Positions 6,676 through 14,403 of a stretch of DNA of 64,000 bases are shown here, one piece after another. The notes under the pieces were generated by a model. It saw nothing but the letters and a program-made list of their open reading frames with translations, ran no database searches and had not been told where the DNA came from. The position numbers and the translations under genes are program-made. Source of the stretch: Terriglobus sp. RCC_193 (GTDB taxonomy: Bacteria; Acidobacteriota; Terriglobia; Terriglobales; Acidobacteriaceae); NCBI RefSeq assembly GCF_041355105.1, contig NZ_JBFUPK010000002.1:1-64000 (forward strand), given 5' to 3'. Each line of letters starts with the position of its first letter. The stretch's first letter is position 1.

Positions 6676-8283
6676 ATGCGGAAACAAGCTCTCTGGTCGC
6701 TTTGCGTCGCGGCCAGTTCCTGCGCCTGCCTATGGGCAGCCAACTGGCCTACCGTGGCCGGTAATCCTCAACGTGATGGCTGGGCCCAGCAGGACACCCA
6801 TCTGTCCCCGGAGACCGCCAGCAAAATAGTGCTCCTCTACAAGCACAAGTTCGCCACTGTGAAGGCCATGGGTCTCAACTCCATCACCTCCACCATCGAC
6901 ATCTCCCAGGTCATCGGCTACACCGGCTTCCATGAGTTCCTCTGGACCGGCTCTGCCTCCGGCACCACCTTCCAGAACGACGCCGACCTCAACTACGAGT
7001 TCAAGACCGCCACCACAGTCCCCGGCAAAGAAACCGTGAAGGCCAGCGCCCCCACCGTTCTCTGCCCCGGCGGCGTCACGGCCGCCCCTGTCCTTGCTGG
7101 ACTCTCCAGCACTTCCCGCTTCGGCGGTGGTGGCTTCGGTCGCCTCGGTTTTCTCTGGAACATCGGTGAGGACGGTTACGTCTACACCATGCGTCAGCAG
7201 GACTCCAACAATAGCTGGGTCCCACCGGCCAAACTCGCGCCCGCCGGTGCCAACATCTCCGCCCTGAACATCAGCGCCAAGGACACCTTCATCGCGGCCA
7301 CCATCAACGGCTGCAACGGCACAGCAAACGGCCTTTACGCCTCCACCTTCACCCCGCCGACGATCGAAAACGAGCCGGACAAGCCCTTCAAGACACAACC
7401 CAAGTGGACGGAGCCTGTCAGCTTCCTCACCAATGGCGAAGGCTTCGCCGGCGCCGGTGGCACCGCCATCGACCTCAAGGGCGACTTCGTCTACGGCACT
7501 GTTCCCACCGGTAAAGGCGACGTCGCAGGCAACTACAGCGACACACTGCTCAAGCTCGACGCGGCAACCCTGACCGTAAAGGATTACTTCACACCCGCCA
7601 GCGAACCCACCTTCCATCCCGGCGACGCAGGCGTCACACCCGCCGTCTTTACCGAAGGTGGCAAGGAATACATCCTCGCAGGCGATCGTTCCGGTCACGT
7701 CTACCTGCTGGACGCATCCGCCCCCGGCGGCAGCGACCACCACTCACCGTTGTTCGCTTCGGAAGCTCTCGTGAAATCGGGCAATGGCGCAGGTATCTTC
7801 GGCCACTTCGCCACCGCAGTCGACGACAAGACCAAGACCCGCTACGTCTTCGCCTCTGTCCGCGGCACGGTAGTCACCACCTTCCCCGGCTCCAAAGGAC
7901 CCATCACCCACGGCGCCATCGTCGCGTTCAAATTTGACGCCTCCTCCGGTCGCGCCAAACTCATCCCGGCATGGTCTTCGGGCGACATGCTCACACCCGT
8001 CGGCCCTGTCAGCATCGGCGGCCTGGTCGCTGGCCTCAGCTCCGGCCTGCCCACCAGCCTTACCAGCGCCAGTGGCAAACTCAAGACCGTCGCCCAGGTC
8101 CAGAAGGAAGCAAAACCGGCAAAGCTGACCATCTTCAACCTCGCCACCGGCGCAGCAGTCTTTAACAGCGGCGCGGCCATCACGTCGTACGCCAACACGC
8201 CGCTCGCCGCCGCCAACGGTCACATCTACGTCACCACCCACGACAACACCCTGTTGCAATTCGGCATTCCGGAGGAGCGCTAA
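6676..8283 (+). CDS. Secreted PQQ-type beta-propeller protein 1
   Basis: 535 residues with a signal peptide (cut near CACLWA-ANWP). The fold is suggested by repeated blades of the form DGYVYTM, GHVYLLDAS and GHIYVTTHDNTLLQFG, characteristic of pyrroloquinoline-quinone/WD-like propellers. GAGG at 6664-6668 serves the ATG. The stop TAA overlaps the next ATG by one base (TAATG), so translation is coupled to a second propeller. Whether PQQ is bound is unknown; no PQQ synthesis gene is in the window and no Cys-Cys disulfide of alcohol dehydrogenases is evident. A scaffold or dehydrogenase role are both possible. Confidence 0.8.
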   Translation: MRKQALWSLCVAASSCACLWAANWPTVAGNPQRDGWAQQDTHLSPETASKIVLLYKHKFATVKAMGLNSITSTIDISQVIGYTGFHEFLWTGSASGTTFQNDADLNYEFKTATTVPGKETVKASAPTVLCPGGVTAAPVLAGLSSTSRFGGGGFGRLGFLWNIGEDGYVYTMRQQDSNNSWVPPAKLAPAGANISALNISAKDTFIAATINGCNGTANGLYASTFTPPTIENEPDKPFKTQPKWTEPVSFLTNGEGFAGAGGTAIDLKGDFVYGTVPTGKGDVAGNYSDTLLKLDAATLTVKDYFTPASEPTFHPGDAGVTPAVFTEGGKEYILAGDRSGHVYLLDASAPGGSDHHSPLFASEALVKSGNGAGIFGHFATAVDDKTKTRYVFASVRGTVVTTFPGSKGPITHGAIVAFKFDASSGRAKLIPAWSSGDMLTPVGPVSIGGLVAGLSSGLPTSLTSASGKLKTVAQVQKEAKPAKLTIFNLATGAAVFNSGAAITSYANTPLAAANGHIYVTTHDNTLLQFGIPEER

Positions 8284-9899
8284 TGTTCAACACCACCAAA
8301 CTGAAAACGCTCTCCGCCATCGCTACCGTCGTCCTCGGCTGCGGCATGGCTGTTGCCCAGAACGGCAACTGGCTCATGTCCGGCGGCGACGTCGAACGCT
8401 CCGGCTGGAACAAGGATGAGCACATCCTCTCCAAGACCAACGTAGGCAAGCTGAAGCTCCTCTGGAAGACCAAGACCGACGTCTATCCGCAGGGCCTCCA
8501 CACTCTCATGGATCCGCTCGTCGTCCAGAACGTACCCACCGCAGAAGGCCCGAAGGAGATCGTCTACATCCTCGGCGTCGGCGACACGCTCTACGCCTTC
8601 GACGCGAAGTCCGGCAAACCCTTCTTCCAGCACCACTTCACCTACAAGACGCCTGAGCCGGAAACCCGCATGGGGCCTGACGGCCAGCCCCGCCAGATGC
8701 CCGCGCCGCCCAGGGACACGCGTCACTACAACTTCCTCAACCCCGGCGGCTCCACCGACGTCCCCGTCATCGGCGAACCCGATGCCAAAGGCGTCCGCCC
8801 CATCTACGTCATCGACGGCGGCGGCACCCTGCACACGCTCTCCAACGTCACCGGCGAAGACATCCAGGAACCCATCAAGGGCGGCTCCACCAGTAAGTTC
8901 GCCCTGCAGCTTTACAAGGGCAGCATCATCTGGGCAGGCCGCGGCGGCATCTTCTCCGCTGTCGTCACACCCGGCCCGGACTATGGCAAGGTAACCACCT
9001 CCAAGGGCTTCGGCGGCGGTGGCGGCCTCTGGGGTCGCCGCGGTCCCGTCATCACCTCCGACGGCACCGTCTGGACCACCACCGGCGACGGCCCTTACAA
9101 CCCGACGAACCCCAACAGCCTCGTCCTCGGCAACTCCGTCGTCGGCTTCCATTTGAAAGAAGGTCACTGGGAAGTCAAAGACTGGTTTACGCCGCCCAAC
9201 TGGGATTGGCTACGCCGTCGCGACCTTGATCCCAACAACACCCCCACAGCCTTCACCTTCCATGGCAAGCAATATATGGCAGCCTCCGGTAAGGAATGCC
9301 GCCTGTATCTCCTCGATCCGCAGAACCCCGGCGGCTCTGCAGATCACCACGAGCCATTCATCAAGACCGACTACATCTGCAACGAAGCCGTCGACTTCGC
9401 CTCCGCCGGATCGTGGGGCGCCGTCTCCTCGTGGGAAGACAAGGGCGGCACACGCTGGGTTCTCGTTCCCTTCTGGGGACCGAAGCACTCCAAGTTCAAG
9501 TTCCCCATTGAGAACACGCCTGTCACCAAGGAGGGCGGCGTAGGCGCATTCAAACTGGTGGAAGAAGGCGGCAAACCCGTCTACAAGCCAGTGTGGGTCT
9601 CGCGTGACATGTTCCGTGGCGAGCCGCCCGTCATCGCCAACGGCGTCGTCTACACCTGGGGTTCGGGCGACGACACGCAGCAGGTCTGGCCGGACATCGG
9701 CCTGAACTTCGACTCCTCCAACCGCGCCGCATTATCCAACCACGTCACCATCTACGCCCTCGACGCGGAAACCGGCAAGGAACTGTGGTCTTCGAAGGAC
9801 ACCATCACCTCCTTCAACCACTTCACCGGCATCACCGTAGCCAACGGCAAGGTCTACATGAGCAGCTACGACGGCAACGTCTACTGCTTCGGCCTCTAA
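8283..9899 (+). CDS. Secreted PQQ-type beta-propeller protein 2
   Basis: 538 residues with a signal peptide ending near GMAVAQ. Blade-like repeats include DTLYAFDAKSGKPFF, GTLHTLSNVTGE, CRLYLLDPQNPGG, TIYALDAETGKELWSS and a final GNVYCFGL. The motif A-x-D-A-x-T-G-K-x-L-W is the classic PQQ/Pyrrolo-quinoline repeat. The start codon overlaps the stop of propeller 1, so both are made from one mRNA. Cofactor and substrate are unknown. A good terminator follows. Confidence 0.82.
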   Translation: MFNTTKLKTLSAIATVVLGCGMAVAQNGNWLMSGGDVERSGWNKDEHILSKTNVGKLKLLWKTKTDVYPQGLHTLMDPLVVQNVPTAEGPKEIVYILGVGDTLYAFDAKSGKPFFQHHFTYKTPEPETRMGPDGQPRQMPAPPRDTRHYNFLNPGGSTDVPVIGEPDAKGVRPIYVIDGGGTLHTLSNVTGEDIQEPIKGGSTSKFALQLYKGSIIWAGRGGIFSAVVTPGPDYGKVTTSKGFGGGGGLWGRRGPVITSDGTVWTTTGDGPYNPTNPNSLVLGNSVVGFHLKEGHWEVKDWFTPPNWDWLRRRDLDPNNTPTAFTFHGKQYMAASGKECRLYLLDPQNPGGSADHHEPFIKTDYICNEAVDFASAGSWGAVSSWEDKGGTRWVLVPFWGPKHSKFKFPIENTPVTKEGGVGAFKLVEEGGKPVYKPVWVSRDMFRGEPPVIANGVVYTWGSGDDTQQVWPDIGLNFDSSNRAALSNHVTIYALDAETGKELWSSKDTITSFNHFTGITVANGKVYMSSYDGNVYCFGL

Positions 9900-9927
9900 C
9901 TCCACGTCGTTCGCTCCAAATGCAACG

Positions 9928-9967
9928 AAAACGAGAAAGGCCCGCATACAGCGGGCCTTTCTCGTTT
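9928..9967 (+). terminator. Intrinsic terminator after propeller operon
   Basis: A 17- to 18-bp stem, arms 9928-9945 and 9951-9967 around ATACA, has A-rich and T-rich flanks. It lies 28 bases after the stop of propeller 2. Confidence 0.85.
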
Positions 9968-10041
9968 AGTCACTGAAAACACACCAACGAAGCTCATATG
10001 CACAGGCCAGCACAATCAGCGAAGCTCATACGCACAAAGCG

Positions 10042-10200
10042 GTCATTCTGAGCGCAGCGAAGAATCCCGATGAACTCGCATCCTGCCAAGACCCCACAAG
10101 CTTCCAACCACAAAACCAGCGAAGCTCCAACGGTCGAAGACCGTCATCCTGAGTGAAGCCGAAGGACCTGCATTCCTATACACCCTCTACAACGCACAAG
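10042..10200. repeat. Dispersed intergenic repeats, copies C1 and C2
   Basis: Copy C1 (10042-10117) is a near duplicate of 6205-6280. Copy C2 (10143-10200) matches 6398-6466, with the shared core GAAGGACCTGCATTCC and the ending ACGCACAAG. The order of the two copies is the same at both loci, so this is a composite unit and not independent short repeats. No gene is seen. Confidence 0.85.
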
Positions 10201-10230
10201 GAAACCCAAACAAACCACCAGCCACAAAAA

Positions 10231-10375
10231 CCGGGTGCCCCAGGTTCGCGAAGCTAACCTGGGTATCGCTCCAAAGGAGCGATCCAACGCACGAATGTGC
10301 GTCTCTTTGAAGGGGCCCGGCTTCAGCCGGGCCGTAAAAGATCAAACAAGGAAAGGGGCTTTAGCCCCGGAGGGA
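10231..10375. repeat. Composite repeat with REP palindromes
   Basis: It begins CCGGGTGCCCCAGGTTCGC with a 7-bp stem CCAGGTT/AACCTGG. It contains REP palindrome GGCCCGGCT-TC-AGCCGGGCC (10314-10333) and a second palindrome GGGGCT-TT-AGCCCC (10355-10368) followed by CGGAGGGAAA. The same modules recur at 11078-11196 and around the transposase at 17415-17475. It abuts the 3' end of the cytochrome gene. Confidence 0.85.
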
Positions 10376-10378
10376 AAG

Positions 10379-10837
10379 CTAAACCGTCAAATCCGCCTTC
10401 TTCGAATCCACCTTCCGCGCATCCATCCCCGGAGCCTTCTTCAAGTCCTCCACCGACTTGAACCCGCCAACCGATTCCCGATACCGCACCACCGCCGCAG
10501 CCTCTTTCCGCCTGAGCGAAAACGCCGCTTCCAGCTCCACCTGCGAAGCCTGGTTGATATTCAGCTTCGGCCCCATCTCCGCAGGAAACGCCGCGGCCAG
10601 ATACGCCACAATCTTCTTCTGCTCTGCCGCATCAATCGGCGCGCCCAGGGCCTTCATCTTGTTCACAGTGGTCTGCCAACCATCGGCATCCTGCCGCTGG
10701 CTCATCACGCGGTCGGCGTCGTGGCACACGGTACATTTCTTCTGCACCAGCGCCGCATCATGCCCTGCCGGCAACTGCGCCAACGCAGTTCCAGACATGC
10801 AACCAAGAACGCAAACGAAGAAAAGAGAACGCCGCAT
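10379..10837 (-). CDS. Secreted monoheme cytochrome c fused to a ComEA-like HhH domain
   Basis: 152 residues from ATG 10837, with a signal peptide ending near TALAQ. Residues 22-85 form a small cytochrome c domain with heme-attachment motif CTVCH (35-39); Met45 or Met61 are possible axial ligands. This part resembles heme domains of quinohemoprotein amine dehydrogenases. Residues 92-152 (LNINQASQVELE onward, with REAAAVVRYRESVGGF and LKKAPGMD) are a helix-hairpin-helix domain of the ComEA/T2SK type. Heme plus HhH in one exported protein is unusual. It sits between three propeller genes, which suggests electron transfer to or from them, but that is inference. Confidence 0.8.
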   Translation of the reverse strand: MRRSLFFVCVLGCMSGTALAQLPAGHDAALVQKKCTVCHDADRVMSQRQDADGWQTTVNKMKALGAPIDAAEQKKIVAYLAAAFPAEMGPKLNINQASQVELEAAFSLRRKEAAAVVRYRESVGGFKSVEDLKKAPGMDARKVDSKKADLTV

Positions 10838-10996
10838 CACGCCCGAATCCTAACACCGATTGACGGCAGCGCACTGCCCCGGTAGCCTCTTTTTCTGAAA
10901 CGATTCAATCCAAAGGCGGCACCGTGACTGTTTCCCAAAATGGCGAGGCTCACACGAACGAAACTCGTCAACAGCGAAGCCATACGAACGAAGTTC

Positions 10997-11070
10997 GTCA
11001 TCCTGAGCGAAGCGCAGCGAAGTCGAAGGACCTGCTTTCCCCTCTGCCCACTACAACGCAAAAGGAAACC
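10997..11070. repeat. Dispersed intergenic repeat, copy D
   Basis: It starts GTCATCCTGAGCGAAGCG and continues GTCGAAGGACCTGC. It matches copies B and C2. It lies upstream of the third propeller gene and is read through by its open frame. Confidence 0.85.
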
Positions 11071-11077
11071 ACGGAAC

Positions 11078-11196
11078 CCGGGTGCCCCAGGTTCGCTAAG
11101 CTAACCTGGGTATCGCGCAAAGCGCGACTAACAAACGCGAAGCGCGAAGCGATGAGCCCGACCGCTTTGAAGGGGCCCGGCTTTAGCCGGGCCATC
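11078..11196. repeat. Composite REP repeat overlapping a gene start
   Basis: The same module order as 10231-10375: CCCGGGTGCCCCAGG, then AACCTGGGTATCGC, then TTTGAAGGGGCCCGG and the palindrome GGCCCGGCT-TT-AGCCGGGCC (11174-11193). The only usable ATG of the third propeller gene (11152) lies inside it. Confidence 0.85.
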
Positions 11197-12828
11197 CATG
11201 CCACCCTAAACAACCCGCTGAGGGCAATCCTCCTCGCCGCACTCCTCACCAGCACCGCACACGCCCAGTTCTCCCGCACCGGCCCGGAATGGACCACCGC
11301 AGCCATGAACGCACAACGTTCGCGCTCCGTTCCCGCCGACGTCCAGATCACCCCGGAAACCGCAAAGGACTTCCAGCTCCTATGGAAGGTCCCTGTCAAA
11401 AACGCAACCAATGCACTCTCTGAACCCGTTCAGGTCAACACCTTCATCGCCTACACCGGCTTCAAAGCTCTGACGGTAGTCGGCGGCACCAACGCCCTCT
11501 TCTCCATCGACTACGACCTCGGCCGCGCCTACTTCGACAAGCACTTCACCACCACGGCCAAAGCATGCCCCACAGCACTGGCAGGTCCCATCGGACGACT
11601 CACCCCACTCGTCCCGCCACCGGTCACCAGCACAGGCCGCAAGGGCGGCTACCACTCCTCCGTCTCCGCTCCCGGAGCAGGCGTGAACCTGAGTGAAGTC
11701 GCGCGTGCACGTCCCGTCGCAGCCCCTGTTCCCGCACCAGCATCCACGCAAACACCCGCACCAGCCAACGCCCCCGCACCCAACGGCCCAGCCATTGGAG
11801 GAGCCTCCGGCCCCGGCGGCATCCCGGCAGACAACAAGCCCATCACCGGCCCCGTCCGCACCGGCCCCGTCCCCGGCACCGGCCTCTACAAAGGCTCGCA
11901 ACCACTCTTCTATGTAACGACCGACGGCATCCTGCACGGCATCAGCCAGGGCAGCTTCAAAGAACTGCACAAACCCACACCATTCCTACCCGCAGGCACC
12001 GGCGTGTCATCACTCATCGACATCGACGACACCATCTACGCCAGCACCGCCAGCAACTGCGGCCCGGCATCCGATTCCGTCTACGCTCTCGACGTCTCGC
12101 ACCCCATCGTCTCCGGCATGGACCCCAACTCGCCGCAACCCGCGCCGACAAAATGGCAATCCGCCACCGGACCAATCGTAGGCATCCCCGCCTTCACAGA
12201 ATCGGGCATCCTCAACGTCGCCACTCCCAAAGCCATCGCACAACTCGAACCGAAAACACTCACCCACCGCCTCGACATCCCCGCGCCCTCAGGCACAACC
12301 TTCCACTCGCAACCCGTCATCTTCCGCGACGGAACGAACAAGGAACAACTCGCCATCACCACCGCCGATGGCCGCATCCACGTCCTCTCCGCCACCGCCG
12401 CGGCGGGCACACCCGACATCACCAGCGCAGCAGAAACCAACTTCACTCCAAACGCTCTCACCACCTTCGAGAGCGACGGCGCCCGCTACCTGCTCGCAGT
12501 CGACACCAGCGCCACCACCGGAGCCATCCACGCCTACAAGCTCACCGCCACGTCGCTCGAACCGGCATGGACCTCCGCCACCATCAGCACACCATCCGCG
12601 CCCATCGCCATCAGCGGCGTCATCTTCGTTCTCAGCAAAGGCAGCCGCAAAACCAACGCCACGCTCTACGCCCTCGACGCAGCCACCGGCAAACCTCTCT
12701 GGAACAGCGGCACCCAGATCACCAGCCCTGTAACGACCAGCGGCCTAAGCTTCAGCCCCGGCCAGATCACCTTCGCCACCGCCGACAACACCGTCTACGC
12801 CTTCGGCCTGAAAGTCCCCACGCAGTAA
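11152..12828 (+). CDS. Secreted PQQ-type beta-propeller protein 3
   Basis: 558 residues from ATG 11152. The frame is open back to 10924 but that part is dispersed repeat and not real protein. The hydrophobic signal core AILLAALLTSTAHA begins about 24 residues after the ATG, so the n-region is repeat encoded; a TTG at 11167 is another possible start. Propeller repeats include DGILHGIS, DGRIHVLSATAA, ALDAATGKPLWNSG and a final NTVYAFGL. Residues roughly 170-245 form a Pro/Ala-rich insertion. Related in sequence to propellers 1 and 2 but transcribed separately. Function and cofactor are unknown. Confidence 0.75.
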   Translation: MSPTALKGPGFSRAIHATLNNPLRAILLAALLTSTAHAQFSRTGPEWTTAAMNAQRSRSVPADVQITPETAKDFQLLWKVPVKNATNALSEPVQVNTFIAYTGFKALTVVGGTNALFSIDYDLGRAYFDKHFTTTAKACPTALAGPIGRLTPLVPPPVTSTGRKGGYHSSVSAPGAGVNLSEVARARPVAAPVPAPASTQTPAPANAPAPNGPAIGGASGPGGIPADNKPITGPVRTGPVPGTGLYKGSQPLFYVTTDGILHGISQGSFKELHKPTPFLPAGTGVSSLIDIDDTIYASTASNCGPASDSVYALDVSHPIVSGMDPNSPQPAPTKWQSATGPIVGIPAFTESGILNVATPKAIAQLEPKTLTHRLDIPAPSGTTFHSQPVIFRDGTNKEQLAITTADGRIHVLSATAAAGTPDITSAAETNFTPNALTTFESDGARYLLAVDTSATTGAIHAYKLTATSLEPAWTSATISTPSAPIAISGVIFVLSKGSRKTNATLYALDAATGKPLWNSGTQITSPVTTSGLSFSPGQITFATADNTVYAFGLKVPTQ

Positions 12829-12846
12829 CCAGAGCTGCTTCAACAC

Positions 12847-12892
12847 AAAAAGCAGATGGCACACAGGAACTCCTGTGTGCCATCTGCTTTTT
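12847..12892. terminator. Bidirectional terminator
   Basis: A stem of about 20 bp (arms 12847-12868 and 12871-12892) has poly-A on one side and poly-T on the other. It lies between the convergent propeller 3 and beta-helix genes and can terminate both. Confidence 0.88.
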
Positions 12893-12908
12893 AGTCTGCT
12901 GGATGTAC

Positions 12909-13895
12909 TTACTGCTTCGTTCCCGGAATCGTCGTTACGCCGGTCACACCATTGGTGATTTCGTTATCACCATAGGTTCCCAGGTAAGTGGTCCCGGCTC
13001 CTGCGATACCGCCGCCATTGCCAAGCAGTGCAGAACCGGTCATACGAAGAACCGTCGTGCCTGTACCGGTAACCGCAATACCTGCGCCAGTGTTCGATGC
13101 GGCTGTCGCGCTAATAAGAGTAAGTGTCGGATTACCGCTGCTGGAATTCACCGCGAATCCTGCGCCTGCATTAACCCCGGCAGAAGAAGACACCACGGTA
13201 AGGTTGCCATTGGCGTTCACGGTGTAGCCGGCGCCGGTGTTACCCGAGGCAGTGGAACCGGTCACGACTGCCTTCGCATTCTGCCCCACGTTTACGCCGG
13301 TGCTCGAAGTCTGGAAGCTGGAGTCCTTAATGTTCACCGAGGCCACCGCAGAAGAGCTTGCACCCGTAGCCGCAATCGCAGGCCCCGAAATATCGCGGAT
13401 CAACACATGATCCAACGTCGCTGTAACAGCTCCGCTTGCCCCCACAGACACACCACTGTTACTGAAGTTCTGGATCACCACGTTCTCCAGATGAACATTG
13501 GCCGCGTTCAGGATATTCACGCCATTCAGGCCAAGCGTGGTGCCTGCACCATTGATCGTCAGGTTGCGCAACGTCACCGTGTCACCCGCACCCGCGTTGA
13601 TATTAATGCCGTTTGTTCCTGAGGACAGGATGCTCGAAACCCATCCACCACCATCCAGCGTAATGGACTTCGTGATCGTCACTGTCCCGAACCCGCCCGG
13701 GTCCATCGTGTCAATTTCACCGCCCGCAGCAGTCTTGGAAATCGCACCGGCAAACGTCTTGCAGGGAGCGGTACGGCTGCAAGGATTCACATCATCGCCA
13801 ACACCGGAAATCCACGTCCGGGTAGCTTGAGCGGAGGCAGCAGCGGTAAGGGTAAGAAACAATGAGGGGATAAGCACTATCTTTGCAAGGCGCAC
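12909..13895 (-). CDS. Secreted right-handed beta-helix repeat protein
   Basis: 328 residues, GTG start with AGGAG 8-9 bases upstream, signal peptide ending near ASAQA. After a short Cys-containing head (PCSRTAPCKTF) the chain is made of about ten short repeats rich in Gly, Asn, Thr and Val (for example TLRNLTINGAG, VHLENVVIQNFSNSGV, GNLTVVSSSAGVNAG), as in pectate-lyase-like parallel beta-helices. Such proteins are often polysaccharide-active or adhesive; no catalytic residues can be assigned. It is alone, convergent with propeller 3. Confidence 0.82.
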   Translation of the reverse strand: MRLAKIVLIPSLFLTLTAAASAQATRTWISGVGDDVNPCSRTAPCKTFAGAISKTAAGGEIDTMDPGGFGTVTITKSITLDGGGWVSSILSSGTNGININAGAGDTVTLRNLTINGAGTTLGLNGVNILNAANVHLENVVIQNFSNSGVSVGASGAVTATLDHVLIRDISGPAIAATGASSSAVASVNIKDSSFQTSSTGVNVGQNAKAVVTGSTASGNTGAGYTVNANGNLTVVSSSAGVNAGAGFAVNSSSGNPTLTLISATAASNTGAGIAVTGTGTTVLRMTGSALLGNGGGIAGAGTTYLGTYGDNEITNGVTGVTTIPGTKQ

Positions 13896-14063
13896 AGAGA
13901 AAACTCCTATGGGATGAAATGGAAACAGCTAAGTGTACTTATTCCACGCCATATTCAGCTATCCTGCGCCATGTAAATATCCTGTTTTGATATCGCCTGA
14001 TATAGACGAATTTCCTCTTTCCATGTAGAAACGGTTCTATCCTTCCTTTGGAGAAAAGTTCGC

Positions 14064-14201
14064 ATGTCACTTTTGATCGTCCCTGCCACATCCTCTGCTC
14101 CACGACGCTGGGTAGCCCCCACGCTTCAGGTAGTAACCCTGTCCGCAGCTGAAATCAGTGGCGGTGCTGGCGTCGTCGATGCGGTCTTCGGCGGCTCCTA
14201 A
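14064..14201 (+). CDS. Orphan small peptide, RiPP-precursor-like, 45 residues
   Basis: ATG at 14064 has GGAG at 14050-14053. The N-terminal half contains RRWVAPTLQVVTLSAAE, which fits the W/Y-x-x-P-x-L leader motif recognised by RRE proteins of lasso-peptide systems. A Gly-Gly pair follows (EISGGAG), which could be a leader cleavage site, and the last part is a short Gly/Val/Asp tail ending FGGS. No modification, protease or export gene lies nearby: a beta-helix gene is on one side and rel on the other. It may be served in trans or be a relic. The frame and RBS are seen; the RiPP idea is inference. Confidence 0.55.
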   Translation: MSLLIVPATSSAPRRWVAPTLQVVTLSAAEISGGAGVVDAVFGGS

Positions 14202-14235
14202 GCTTTACTCCGCATCCGACAGGCAAAGAACACCC

Positions 14236-14284
14236 CATACTCCAACGTTGTCTCGGCTGCAAACTCCGGCAACGTTGGAGTATG
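14236..14284 (+). terminator. Long perfect inverted repeat after the small peptide gene
   Basis: The 15-base arms 14236-14250 (CATACTCCAACGTTG) and 14270-14284 are perfect complements around a 19-base loop. It starts 35 bases after the peptide stop and 120 bases before rel. There is no T-run, so it could be a weak terminator, an mRNA-stabilising end or an operator. Confidence 0.6.
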
Positions 14285-14403
14285 TGTGAAGAAGCACCCT
14301 AGCTGCATGTCAGAAATACTCCCCTCTTCCTCCACATGGCATTTCCATTCCTGCGCAGCTCCATGGGGTTCGCCTCATCCATCGACGCAAGCTAGAATGG
14401 CTC

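Noticed and set aside
10924-11151. N-terminal 76 residues of the longest frame of propeller 3
   Set aside because: They are encoded entirely by dispersed repeat sequence also found in non-coding gaps at 6.4 and 10.1 kb, so they are unlikely to be protein.
12153-13622. A 489-residue Arg/His-rich open frame
   Set aside because: It overlaps propeller 3 and the beta-helix gene in another frame, crosses their shared terminator, and has the composition expected of an antisense or shifted reading of GC-rich DNA.
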